A stretch of DNA of 16,850 bases from Chloroflexaceae bacterium UBA1466 (GCA_002325605.1 DCSM01000080.1:1-16850), one strand, 5' to 3'; shown: positions 7,577-14,410, counted from the first letter of the stretch. Program-made: numbers and translations. Notes: generated from the sequence alone by a model not told the origin.

Positions 7577-9310
7577 CTACATCTGCTCCGGAGCTTTGAT
7601 TCCTAGTAAGGTCAAACCATTCTTGAGAGCCTGGGCCGTGGCACTTACCAAAGCCAAGCGTGCATCGCGCAGCGGGATGGTTTCGGCTTTCAAAACGGGA
7701 CATTGTTCAAAGAAAACGCCAAAATCGCGGGCTGTGGTATAACACCAGTCCGCAATCACAAAGGGGGCATAGCGTTCGCTTGCTTCCTTAATCGCGCTAG
7801 GAAGGCGAGCCAGCTTTTTGAGCAATTGTTGTTCAGCAGGATGAATCAGCAGTTTTGGTTGAATAGCAGCAAGATCAAGCTCTTCTGTAGGCTTTATTTC
7901 CGCCCGACGTAGAATAGAACAACAACGAGCATAAGAATACTGCAAATAGGTAGCACTATTTCCTTCAGTAGAGAGCATCTGCTCCCAGTTTAAGGTAATA
8001 TTGCGCTTGGGGTCTTGGTACAAATCGTTGTAAATCACTGCGCCAACCCCAACAGCCTCAGCGACAGCAGCCTTTTCCTCTGCTGCCAAAGCGGGATTTT
8101 TCTGCTCAACCACCGCCAAAGCGCGAGCCATAGCCTCATTTAAGAGGGCTTCCAGGTAGATCATATTGCCCCGTCGCGTCGAAAGGGGCTGGCCTTGAGT
8201 GTCAGAAATCGTGCCAAAAGCAACATGCACCAAGTCAACAGCGGCAGTATACCCCATTTTGCGTACAAGAGCAAAAAGCTGCCGAAAGTGCAGTTCTTGG
8301 GGCGAGCCGACCACATATAAAATACGTTTGGGCTGAAATTCTTGCAACCGAAAGATGATTGTGGCAACATCACGAGTGAGATAAAGTGTCCCACCATCGC
8401 TGCGCTGAAGTAAAAATGAAGGTAAACCATCTATTTCTACAACAACCGCACCTTTTTCGTCTCGATAAGCAATATTTTGCTCAATAGTTTGCTGAATTAC
8501 GCCAGTAAGCATTGCTTCATAGAAACTTTCACCATAAGCATGGTCGAAAGAAACTGTGAGGCGATCATAGTTTTGCTGATTGGCTTGAATTGTGGTTGTA
8601 ACACACCACTGCCAAAGCTCTCTGGCCGCAGGATCACCTTGCTCAAGCGCGAGAGACCAGCGCCGTGCTTCAGCATCTAGGGCCGCATCCTGCGGCATTT
8701 GGTTACTATAACGAGTGTAAAGTTCCTCAAGCTGGATTAACGCGGCTTCACCTTCAACCTGGGGTTTGCCATCGCGCATCACCGCCGCGATAATCACGCC
8801 AAACTGCTTGCCCCAATCGCCTAAGTGATTATCACAAATCACGTTATAGCCTAGAGCGCGAAAGATATTGGCTAAGGTTTGCCCAATAATGGTGCTGCGA
8901 ATATGGCCAACGTGCATCCGTTTGGCGACATTGGGCGAGGAATAATCAACAACGATAGTTTTTCCTTGCCCATCATCGCTATGCCCATACTTTACACCAG
9001 TTAGAGAAATATCATTTAGGATTGCTTCCGCCAAATTTTCAGCTTGAAACGAGAAATTCAGAAATGGCCCTGTAGCTGAAACTTCACCAATCAATGAATT
9101 TGGTGCAATTTGAATGGTTTGCACAAGCTCTTGGGCCAATTGCTGGGGAGAGAGACCAAGCTCTTTCGCGGCTCGAAAGGTCGGGAAAGCAAGGTCGGCG
9201 GGAATGCCAGGTTTTGGAACTTGAACCTCAAGCAGAGATGCTGGAATTCGCTTTGTGGTCGAAAGAAGGGTTTGAACTTCAGCAGTAAAGCGATCAAAAG
9301 TGTATTTCAT
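7577..9310 (-). CDS. argS: Arginyl-tRNA synthetase
   Basis: 577 residues, a class I synthetase that charges tRNA-Arg with arginine using ATP. An N-terminal Add-1 domain (about 1-105) is followed by the Rossmann catalytic core with DYSSPNVAKRMHVGHIRST (HIGH motif as HVGH, 133-136), GDWGKQFG, and PLSTRRGN (375-381) as the KMSKS-loop equivalent. The C-terminal anticodon-binding domain ends LGIKAPEQM, typical for the family. The ATG at 9310 was chosen over the TTG at 9328 because MKYTFDRF starts the conserved domain; neither has a strong ribosome-binding site. It heads a run with the HAD phosphatase (2-bp gap), the membrane protein and efp. Confidence 0.97.
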   Translation of the reverse strand: MKYTFDRFTAEVQTLLSTTKRIPASLLEVQVPKPGIPADLAFPTFRAAKELGLSPQQLAQELVQTIQIAPNSLIGEVSATGPFLNFSFQAENLAEAILNDISLTGVKYGHSDDGQGKTIVVDYSSPNVAKRMHVGHIRSTIIGQTLANIFRALGYNVICDNHLGDWGKQFGVIIAAVMRDGKPQVEGEAALIQLEELYTRYSNQMPQDAALDAEARRWSLALEQGDPAARELWQWCVTTTIQANQQNYDRLTVSFDHAYGESFYEAMLTGVIQQTIEQNIAYRDEKGAVVVEIDGLPSFLLQRSDGGTLYLTRDVATIIFRLQEFQPKRILYVVGSPQELHFRQLFALVRKMGYTAAVDLVHVAFGTISDTQGQPLSTRRGNMIYLEALLNEAMARALAVVEQKNPALAAEEKAAVAEAVGVGAVIYNDLYQDPKRNITLNWEQMLSTEGNSATYLQYSYARCCSILRRAEIKPTEELDLAAIQPKLLIHPAEQQLLKKLARLPSAIKEASERYAPFVIADWCYTTARDFGVFFEQCPVLKAETIPLRDARLALVSATAQALKNGLTLLGIKAPEQM

Positions 9311-9357
9311 TAATTCTAACTTTAGCAAATAAAAGATTATTTACCTATAAACAAGGT

Positions 9358-9393
9358 TTGCACGTCCAGAAAACATTTTCTCTGGACGTGCAA
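9358..9393. terminator. 13-bp perfect inverted repeat between the yqhA-like gene and argS
   Basis: TTGCACGTCCAGA pairs exactly with TCTGGACGTGCAA around a 10-nt loop. Read on the minus strand it lies about 90 nt past the stop of the YqhA-like gene and 48 nt before argS. The tail (AAACCTTGTTTATAG) has few consecutive Ts. The best reading is the terminator of the YqhA-like gene. An argS leader structure is an alternative. The rest of the 175-nt gap shows nothing clear. Confidence 0.6.
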
Positions 9394-9485
9394 GGCTTCC
9401 AACGCTTTCTTAATTTGGCTTAACGCTTAGTAGCGGGGGACAATCACGGCATTCCAGTCTTCAGGATTGGGTAGAGGAGCTTTGC

Positions 9486-10202
9486 TTATTTTGAGATATT
9501 ACGGTGCGGGAGATGATATTTTTGCGGGGTTTTGTTCTCGCCACTTTCTTTTCCCTCTCCTTCCTTGTCTTCACCTTCCTTCTGATGACCCATGTGACTA
9601 AGGTGACTAACATAGATCGCCGCCGCGACCAGAAAAATCCCAACTGCTAAATAGAGAATGTCTATTGGCTCCTGGGCACTTTCTTTCTTGAGATGTAAGA
9701 ATTTACTAAAAAACTTGATAACTAAAACCAACATCACCATTTTAGCCATTTTATCCTTTAGCTCATCGAGGGTATGGATAGCTAAAAGGCGTTTACCGAT
9801 TTCGCAATCTTCAGCTTCATCGATCTGATGAATAAAAATTTCATACATTCCGAGCGAAATGATAATCAACATTGCGCCAACTAAATAGACATCGATCCCT
9901 TCAACAACGTTGGCAATTACCTCGGCGCGGAGTTCGGGGGGGGCGGTTCCCTCTAATTTGGAAATTGGCGTTTGAATGAAGAGCTTTGCGAGGTCGAAGG
10001 AAGCCATGACGAAGAGCCCAATCGAGGATAAAATGCCGAAGATAACCGCTAGTAACACGATTAGGCGACTGCGCCAGATCAACCACTCGAAAGCAAGTTC
10101 AATTTTTTTAGCCAGGGGCTTCTTGGCGGCATCAATGGGGGCCTTTTCAGTTGGTGATTCCATGGCGGCATCAGCGGGGGCCTTTTCAGTTGGTGATTCC
10201 AT
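9486..10202 (-). CDS. YqhA / UPF0114-like integral membrane protein
   Basis: 238 residues. The body shows FEWLIWRSRLIVLLAVIFGILSSIG (first membrane helix), VVEGIDVYLVGAMLIIISLGMYEIFI (second), LDELKDKMAKMVMLVLVIKFFSKF (third) and DILYLAVGIFLVAAAIYVSH (fourth), which I recognise as the UPF0114/YqhA pattern; its function is not established. Unusual parts are a tandem 13-residue N-terminal repeat (MESPTEKAPADAA, then MESPTEKAPIDAA) and a charged tail (GEDKEGEGKESGENK). The ATG at 10202 has AGGA five bases upstream and fits the promoter at 10248-10276. A TTG at 10235 would lie only a few bases from the predicted transcript start. The ATG at 10163, in the second repeat, is a possible alternative start. 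Confidence 0.85.
   Translation of the reverse strand: MESPTEKAPADAAMESPTEKAPIDAAKKPLAKKIELAFEWLIWRSRLIVLLAVIFGILSSIGLFVMASFDLAKLFIQTPISKLEGTAPPELRAEVIANVVEGIDVYLVGAMLIIISLGMYEIFIHQIDEAEDCEIGKRLLAIHTLDELKDKMAKMVMLVLVIKFFSKFLHLKKESAQEPIDILYLAVGIFLVAAAIYVSHLSHMGHQKEGEDKEGEGKESGENKTPQKYHLPHRNISK
10125..10202. repeat. 39-bp tandem duplication covering the start of the YqhA-like gene
   Basis: Units 10125-10163 and 10164-10202 differ at two bases. Each encodes MESPTEKAP-x-DAA on the minus strand and each ends in CAT, so the duplication also duplicated a potential ATG start. Confidence 0.9.
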
Positions 10203-10247
10203 AAATGTCCTAACTTTGAATAGCCTGAGTGCCAAAACAGATAGTTC

Positions 10248-10276
10248 ACAATACCAAAAGTAGCCTAATCTGTCAA
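10248..10276 (-). promoter_or_regulatory. Promoter of the YqhA-like gene
   Basis: On the minus strand, TTGACA (10276-10271), 17-bp spacer, TATTGT (10253-10248). The predicted start near 10241 leaves a leader of about 40 nt to the ATG at 10202. Confidence 0.7.
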
Positions 10277-10297
10277 GTACCTCTAAGCGAGGAGCAG

Positions 10298-10341
10298 AAA
10301 AAGCCAGAGACCTAACTCTCGTTAAAGAGTCAGGTCTCTGG
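10298..10341 (-). terminator. Strong intrinsic terminator of the Ig-like exoprotein gene
   Basis: On the minus strand CCAGAGACCT pairs with AGGTCTCTGG; after one mismatch a further 4 bp (ACTC / GAGT) close an 8-nt loop. GGCTTTTTC follows directly. It lies about 40 nt past the stop codon of the gene ending at 10383. Confidence 0.9.
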
Positions 10342-10382
10342 GCTGTAAACTTACCCTAGTTTAGCTTGCTTTCGCATCCAGC

Positions 10383-12395
10383 CTAGCGGGTAATGAGGGG
10401 TAGATAGACTTTGTTGCCAGTGTCAACGACCACAGAGCTAGTGTCCACTCCTACTGCTGTCTCACCTGCTGCTGTGGTACTCACAACGACAGATGGGTCT
10501 GCAGCAGTGGCTTGCTGAAGCAGCAAGGTGTTACTTGTGGTACTTGTTTCCTTGAGATTGGTCTCATCTACTTCTGCATTGCTGTCCTCTACAAAAGCCC
10601 CCGCTGTGTCCTGATAAAAGATCTTGATAACCTTGCCATTTGGCTTGGCTTCCTTATACTTTTTAGCTTTATCCCATGCTGCTGGATTCAGGTCAATCGT
10701 GTAGGAGACTGGTTCTGAGAACTCTTTGATATCCTTTTCATTTCCATCTTCCGTCAAGAGCCTCAGTTTGAAGCACACAAGGCCTGTAACATTGGTTACC
10801 GTTGCAGTTGCAGAGATGGGATTGGCAGCACAAAGTGGGTTATATGAAATCCCTACAAACTTAACATCGGTGAAATCAGGGTGACCAGGACGAATGAAGA
10901 AGAAGAATTTGAACGCGGGCTTATCTCCCCCAAATATCGCATCTTTGTCGTCACCGTCAATTCGATGATCTGTACCGCGTGGGTCACCACCTTCTGGTGG
11001 CTTGGCCTTCAAAGTACACTGTCTTTCGTCACCAGTCGGGAGGGATCCGATTTGCTGGGTGATCGTTGCAGAGATTGCAGGAGTGTCCTTCAGTACGGCC
11101 TTTATAGTCACATTTCCTGGCTTATTGGTCACAAAGTGCGTAGTTGTAGGCACTTTTGTATCTGTTGGGCTGCGGATTTCAGTCTTATCATCATCTGTAA
11201 CCGTGAAGATTACGGACGCTGAAGGCAGATGTTTCCCAGTTGAGTCCTTTACTTCAGCAGTAATGACTGTTGTATCGCCGCAGGCCTCTAAACTATCCTT
11301 ACCTACAATGATTTTGATGGTCGACTTGCCCGTGGGGGTGATGGTGGGGGTGGGAGTGGGTACGACACCGCCTACCGTGATTTTGGCCTCAGTACCATAA
11401 AGGACAATGGGGTTGATCTGGTTGGCGATGGGAAGTGAATAGACATCATTAGGAAGAGGAGGTTGAATTGTGAACTTGACATTGGCCGTAACAGTCCCAG
11501 TAGTTTTGAGAATAGTGCAGGTTAAATTGCTAACTGTAGCCTCAGTGCTATCCTTACCGCAAAGGAGAGTTGCTGTTGCGCCAGGGATATCCTTGCCTCC
11601 ACCCTTGATTGTTGGCTGTGCAAACGTAATAACCTCATTGGGACTGGCTGTTGTTTTGCTTGGATTAAAGGTAATTGTGGGTGCCAGCCCCTTTACCGTC
11701 TTGGTATCGGTAGCATTGTAAATTGCATCATACACTGTAATCTTGAGATCTTTGCCAGAGATGATGGGGAAGCTGACTGGTTTCATCGGCGATGTATTGG
11801 CAGTAACAGCCCACTTTCCTCCCGTAACATCACTGGTCTCAAAGGTGTAATTAACAGCATTGACTGTACCAGTGACAGAGAAGGGGATCACTTGGCCGAT
11901 GTAGGCAGATGTTGGGACCAAGAGAGCGACCTTATTTGTGACTAATACCTTTATAGTGTTGGAATTGTACCCTTTTGTACTTCCAGCAAAAACGGCTGTT
12001 GTCGTCACTTCAAAAGTACCTATAGCTTTATAAGTGTAGTCAAAGGTAAAAACTTTACTACCTTTGCCATCACTTTTAACTGTATTCTTATCACCGTAGC
12101 CTAACAAGAACTGGTAGGTAGTCGTTGACATAGCACGACTTGGTGTAACTAACACTGTGACTTTTACAGCGTCACCAAGACTAACAGTTGACTTGTCTGC
12201 CTTAATTGTTACCGTTAAGTCTGTTGTTTCCGTTACAGCAGCTGTGGTTGCAGCCACCTGGGCCGCCTGGGCGACACTTGAACCCGACAAGATAGTCCGA
12301 CTCGTTTGGGTCCCCTGCAAGAGGAAAAGGCCGATAAGGAGGATAATACTCCCCGCGAACGCCGCTAGAAAGGGCGTAAAAACTCTCGATTTCAT
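10383..12395 (-). CDS. Large secreted protein with Ig-like / invasin-like domains and YLPLITR C-terminus
   Basis: 670 residues from the ATG at 12395, which has GGAG ten bases upstream. The longer frame to 12449 would put 18 poor residues before the signal peptide. The N-terminus (MKSRVFTPFLAAFAGSIILLIGLFLLQG, cleavage perhaps near VAQAA) is a signal peptide or anchor. Residues about 58-160 (LTVTIKADKSTVSLGDAVKVTVLV...) look PKD/Ig-like and further beta-rich modules follow. A PTPTPTITPTG linker precedes a Big_1-like domain (KDSLEACGDTTVITAEVKDSTGKHLPSASVIFTV...). The C-terminal part (KFFFFIRPGHPDF...) is not recognised. The last residues, NKVYLPLITR, match the end of the partial gene at 1-1500. 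No catalytic motif is seen; a structural or adhesive surface role is inferred. Confidence 0.85.
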   Translation of the reverse strand: MKSRVFTPFLAAFAGSIILLIGLFLLQGTQTSRTILSGSSVAQAAQVAATTAAVTETTDLTVTIKADKSTVSLGDAVKVTVLVTPSRAMSTTTYQFLLGYGDKNTVKSDGKGSKVFTFDYTYKAIGTFEVTTTAVFAGSTKGYNSNTIKVLVTNKVALLVPTSAYIGQVIPFSVTGTVNAVNYTFETSDVTGGKWAVTANTSPMKPVSFPIISGKDLKITVYDAIYNATDTKTVKGLAPTITFNPSKTTASPNEVITFAQPTIKGGGKDIPGATATLLCGKDSTEATVSNLTCTILKTTGTVTANVKFTIQPPLPNDVYSLPIANQINPIVLYGTEAKITVGGVVPTPTPTITPTGKSTIKIIVGKDSLEACGDTTVITAEVKDSTGKHLPSASVIFTVTDDDKTEIRSPTDTKVPTTTHFVTNKPGNVTIKAVLKDTPAISATITQQIGSLPTGDERQCTLKAKPPEGGDPRGTDHRIDGDDKDAIFGGDKPAFKFFFFIRPGHPDFTDVKFVGISYNPLCAANPISATATVTNVTGLVCFKLRLLTEDGNEKDIKEFSEPVSYTIDLNPAAWDKAKKYKEAKPNGKVIKIFYQDTAGAFVEDSNAEVDETNLKETSTTSNTLLLQQATAADPSVVVSTTAAGETAVGVDTSSVVVDTGNKVYLPLITR

Positions 12396-12851
12396 GGTGG
12401 TCGTTCTCCAAATAAGGTTCATAACTAAATGAACCACGGATTCCATCAAGTGAAGTGAAATAACCTAACCTAAGCACCACCGACAACTCGCTTAAACCAA
12501 ACAAAGTTTGATCGGGGCGCTTTTTCCGTCGTAAATGATGTCGTTCTTTTCGTTCCTAACGGTCAAAGATCGGCATCAAGTCCCTAACCCATCAAAGCAT
12601 AACATGGCTCCCCCTTTCAAGAAGACTTAGACCTAAATGTACTCGTTTGTACTGGAGCATTTGTATTAAGGAACGGAGCCTTTAGGGAGATTGATGTTTT
12701 AGGTCACTTCCACTTGATCTCGAACTATCGCCAGACTTGTATTTGATGAAAAACCAGAGAAATTGACAGTTAAATCTTCAACAGGTAGGGAGAAGAGTTT
12801 TACTGATAGTCTACCAGAGAAGAATGATGAAGTCTGGGTTGGTCAAGTAAG

Positions 12852-12872
12852 GTTACAGCTTTAGACTGTAAC
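12852..12872. promoter_or_regulatory. Operator-like perfect dyad
   Basis: GTTACAG, 7-bp spacer, CTGTAAC. A perfect 7-bp inverted repeat spanning 21 bp (two helical turns) suits a dimeric repressor or activator. It lies about 126 bp before the -35 of the promoter at 12998 and about 490 bp before the puf promoter. The regulator is unknown. Confidence 0.5.
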
Positions 12873-12997
12873 GCTTGCACATTCCGTCTCAACAATTCTC
12901 AACATGTGTGGGGAGCGTTATTAGAAAATGAGGAGATACTACGCGACTCATTCTTCCGAACCTCGCCGGGGCAGATAGTAGCACAACTCGTGCTTTC

Positions 12998-13026
12998 TTG
13001 TCAACACCGGCCAGAACCTCTATAAT
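12998..13026 (+). promoter_or_regulatory. Strong upstream promoter toward the puf operon
   Basis: TTGTCA (12998-13003), exactly 17 bp, TATAAT (13021-13026). The predicted start near 13033 would give a leader of more than 500 nt to pufB, or a separate small transcript. Downstream, a stem between GCCATT and AATGGC arms around 13050-13090 could form. Confidence 0.6.
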
Positions 13027-13362
13027 TTGTAACTCAAGCCGCGTAACTTTTGCCATTTGCCAACATTGCTACTTCTTACATAATGGCAAGTTGAGTATAC
13101 AACGGTGTAGCATGGTTGTCAAGGTCTATATCGGTACTAGGGTACTACATTCGTGAAAGATTTATCTATTGTGTTTGATCTTCTTGGCGACTTCCCAAAA
13201 TTGCTTGTAGAATTCCGCGGAAGTTCTAAGCAACATAAGTTATCAACTCACCCTTTGCCTCGGACTGAAAGAAAGAAACTAGAGCAGTAGAAAGCCTTAA
13301 AAAGCCCGGAAGGAGCAAAGATTTTGAAGCAAGAAACACTCTTTTTGACTCCAGGGCAAAGA

Positions 13363-13391
13363 TTGACAAATTTTGTTGCTTCCCATATAAT
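13363..13391 (+). promoter_or_regulatory. Consensus sigma-70 promoter of the puf operon
   Basis: TTGACA (13363-13368), 17-bp spacer, TATAAT (13386-13391): a perfect match to the housekeeping consensus. The predicted start near 13398 leaves a leader of about 168 nt before pufB. GAAGCAA (13326-13332) and TTGCTTC (13376-13382) form an inverted repeat whose right arm lies inside the spacer, a possible control site. Confidence 0.85.
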
Positions 13392-13472
13392 AAAAACCAA
13401 CTTAAAGTCATAGCAATTCAATTATTAGCTTAAATGAGCTAGATAGCTTTCAAGGTTGTCTTAGTTCTGGGA

Positions 13473-13490
13473 GTGGCTCCATCGAGCCAT
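13473..13490 (+). other. Hairpin in the pufB leader
   Basis: GTGGCT / AGCCAT (one G-T pair) around CCATCG, in the untranslated leader. The stretch 13469-13493 also loosely resembles part of the repeated intercistronic element (about 17 of 25 positions against 13877-13901), perhaps a third, decayed copy. Confidence 0.4.
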
Positions 13491-13533
13491 AGAAGCTAGT
13501 AGTATTTCTATAACAAATATGTATCTTTGGGTA

Positions 13534-13558
13534 CTTCTGTATACTTGAAAGGTAGCAG
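13534..13558 (+). promoter_or_regulatory. Conserved puf leader box before pufB
   Basis: A 25-nt box starting CTTCTG and ending GAAAGGTAGCAG, seven bases before the pufB ATG. The box before pufC (14493-14517) is the same at 23 of 25 positions. The GAAAGG part, which looks like a ribosome-binding site, ends 13 nt before the ATG, farther than usual. Confidence 0.8.
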
Positions 13559-13565
13559 GTTCACC

Positions 13566-13736
13566 ATGTACGATCAAGACGATCTCGTACCACCCAAGTG
13601 GCGCTCTCTGTTCAACAACCAGGATTGGTTGATGCACGACATCGCGGTGAAGTCCTTCTTTGGTTTCGTTGCCATCGCCGTTGTAGCTCATTTGCTAGTC
13701 TTTTTGTGGAAGCCTTGGCTACCCCCACAGATCTAA
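13566..13736 (+). CDS. pufB: Light-harvesting LH1 (B808-866) beta polypeptide
   Basis: 56 residues that, with the alpha chain, bind bacteriochlorophyll a and carotenoid in the membrane ring around the reaction centre. The start (MYDQDDLVPPKWRSLFNNQDW) agrees nearly residue for residue with what I recall of the Chloroflexus B808-866 beta chain. One membrane helix spans about 27-48 (VKSFFGFVAIAVVAHLLVFLW). His42 in AHLL is the expected bacteriochlorophyll ligand of the 866-nm ring, and His24 is placed to serve the 808-nm pigment. The end is KPWLPPQI. An in-frame start at 13527 would add 13 residues and run through the conserved leader box, so the ATG at 13566 is preferred. It is the first gene of the puf operon, with pufA 274 nt downstream. 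Confidence 0.96.
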   Translation: MYDQDDLVPPKWRSLFNNQDWLMHDIAVKSFFGFVAIAVVAHLLVFLWKPWLPPQI

Positions 13737-13786
13737 AAGGACTCTGATCTAGCAACTAATTGTGTAGCTCTCCGCTTAACCAAATA

Positions 13787-13803
13787 GTGTAGGGGGGCTA
13801 CAC
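13787..13803 (+). other. Hairpin after pufB
   Basis: GTGTAG / CTACAC stem with a GGGGG loop, 50 nt past the pufB stop. No T-tract follows, so it more likely marks mRNA processing or stability than termination. Confidence 0.4.
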
Positions 13804-13830
13804 CCCAGGTTCTCTCTCAAGCCAGAGTAG

Positions 13831-13916
13831 CCAAACAGCAAAAGACTGGTTTACCAGGGCCAAGTTGGTCGCCCCCGGTAGTGGCTAGATCGGGACGTAA
13901 AACACGCTTGTGGACT
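13831..13916 (+). ncRNA. Repeated puf intercistronic element, copy 1 (candidate structured RNA)
   Basis: Non-coding stretch between pufB and pufA, homologous to 14311-14410. Shared blocks in order: CCAAACAG, CAAA, CTGG, a GGCCAA..TGG / CCCAA..TGG block, then a gapless 43-nt core (13874-13916) that has CCCG..TA.TGGCTA, GGGACGTAAA and ends GTGGACT. The core can fold as CCCG/CGGG with an inner TAG/CTA stem. A weak CGCT / AGCG stem and then GCAGGAA (13958-13964) follow. GGGACGTAAA resembles the GGGACGCAAAG of c-di-GMP-I riboswitches, but the other parts of that fold are not seen. The function is unknown. Confidence 0.55.
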
Positions 13917-13969
13917 GTATGTAAGTCGCTCGGCTGAAAAGCGCAATGCAGAGTGAAGCAGGAATTTTG

Positions 13970-13991
13970 AGGTGATCACTTGTAATCACCT
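13970..13991 (+). promoter_or_regulatory. Hairpin upstream of the pufA start
   Basis: AGGTGAT / ATCACCT, perfect 7-bp stem with an 8-nt loop (CACTTGTA). It ends one base before the pufA version of the leader box (AGAAAGTAGCAG) and 19 nt before the ATG. The AGGTGA arm is complementary in type to the 16S anti-Shine-Dalgarno, so pairing could affect initiation. Confidence 0.55.
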
Positions 13992-14003
13992 AGAAAGTAG
14001 CAG
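13992..14003 (+). promoter_or_regulatory. Leader box before pufA (short form)
   Basis: AGAAAGTAGCAG, seven bases before the pufA ATG. It is the same as the 3' half of the boxes before pufB and pufC except for one missing G. Confidence 0.65.
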
Positions 14004-14010
14004 ATTTGTT

Positions 14011-14205
14011 ATGACACCTTCGCGCAGTACTGTACGCACAAACATCGTTATCTTCGCCATCCTCGGCTTCGTGGTGGCGCTCCTGGTCCACTTCGTCGTT
14101 CTGAGTACCCCAACCTACAACTGGTTTGCAGTGCCGGCGGCTGCGCCTGCTGGCTTGCTCAACAATGCCACGGTTGCTTTGGGTTATGTCGCAACGTTGA
14201 TCTAA
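14011..14205 (+). CDS. pufA: Light-harvesting LH1 (B808-866) alpha polypeptide
   Basis: 64 residues, partner of the beta chain in the core antenna. The start STVRTNIVIFAILGFVVALL and the segment VHFVVLSTPTYNW closely match my memory of the Chloroflexus alpha chain. One membrane helix spans about 11-32, with His27 as bacteriochlorophyll ligand. The C-terminal tail (FAVPAAAPAGLLNNATVALGYVATLI) is Ala-rich. The ATG at 14011 is used because upstream in-frame sequence passes through the hairpin and leader box. pufC follows after a 321-nt structured gap. Alpha and beta chains are needed in far greater amounts than PufC, which fits the stem-loops after this gene. Confidence 0.95.
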   Translation: MTPSRSTVRTNIVIFAILGFVVALLVHFVVLSTPTYNWFAVPAAAPAGLLNNATVALGYVATLI

Positions 14206-14229
14206 AAGTTTGCATGTCGGCGGATATGC

Positions 14230-14271
14230 AGGAATACAGCCGCCAGTTGAATTTGCTGGGGGCTGTATCCT
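14230..14271 (+). terminator. Large stem-loop after pufA (attenuator or partial terminator)
   Basis: AGGAATACAGCC pairs with GGCTGTATCCT (one bulged A) and an inner CCAG / CTGG closes the loop. TGTTTTC follows. A second hairpin AAGCAA / TTGCTT lies at 14278-14293. It sits 24 nt past the pufA stop, where a partial terminator or 3'-end protector would make pufBA mRNA exceed pufC mRNA. Confidence 0.65.
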
Positions 14272-14310
14272 GTTTTCAAGCAAGTTTTTGCTTCTTTACC
14301 TTGGGTTTTC

Positions 14311-14410
14311 CCAAACAGAGCAAACTAGGCTGGATGGATGGCTCGTCAGTGCCCAACAACTGGCCGTCCCGCTAATGGCTACGTTGGGACGTAAAGAAAA
14401 CCTGTGGACT
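14311..14410 (+). ncRNA. Repeated puf intercistronic element, copy 2 (candidate structured RNA)
   Basis: Homologue of 13831-13916, here between pufA and pufC. The 43-nt core (14368-14410) aligns without gaps, 33 of 43 the same, including TGGCTA, GGGACGTAAA and GTGGACT with identical spacing. The outer CCCG/YGGG pairing is kept with one C-to-T change that turns G-C into G-U. An alternative stem CCCAAC / GTTGGG is also possible in this copy. GCAGGAA recurs at 14446-14452. A frame of 86 codons crossing this region is not credible as a gene. Confidence 0.55.

Larger units (their letters stand above)
12396..13362. other. Long gene-free region between the exoprotein gene and the puf promoter
   Basis: No frame of useful length with a ribosome-binding site is seen on either strand in this roughly 970-nt stretch. 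It holds the leader of the minus-strand exoprotein gene (including a 6-bp hairpin GGTTCA / TGAACC at 12416-12435), an operator-like dyad (12852-12872), a strong plus-strand promoter (12998-13026) and a 10-bp palindrome TTCCGCGGAA (13213-13222). The rest shows no clear structure. I found no convincing minus-strand promoter for the exoprotein gene. Confidence 0.6.

Noticed and set aside
9430..9480. Minus-strand peptide tail (APLPNPEDWNAVIVPRY) just after the YqhA-like gene
   Set aside because: It looks protein-like and may be a gene remnant, but a stop lies a few codons upstream and no start codon is present, so no gene or pseudogene can be supported.
9461..9643. 60-codon minus-strand frame overlapping the YqhA-like C-terminus
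   Set aside because: Out-of-frame shadow of a charged low-complexity tail.
12763..12791. TTGACA-N17-TAGGGA as a further promoter
   Set aside because: The -10 hexamer is poor and nothing coding follows.
13226..13411. 61-codon minus-strand frame over the puf promoter
   Set aside because: It overlaps a perfect promoter, has no ribosome-binding site and no recognisable protein features.
13874..13901. c-di-GMP-I riboswitch suggested by GGGACGTAAA
   Set aside because: Only this segment resembles the family; the short tetraloop stem before it and the second helix with its GGTAG-type bulge are not found at the right spacing.
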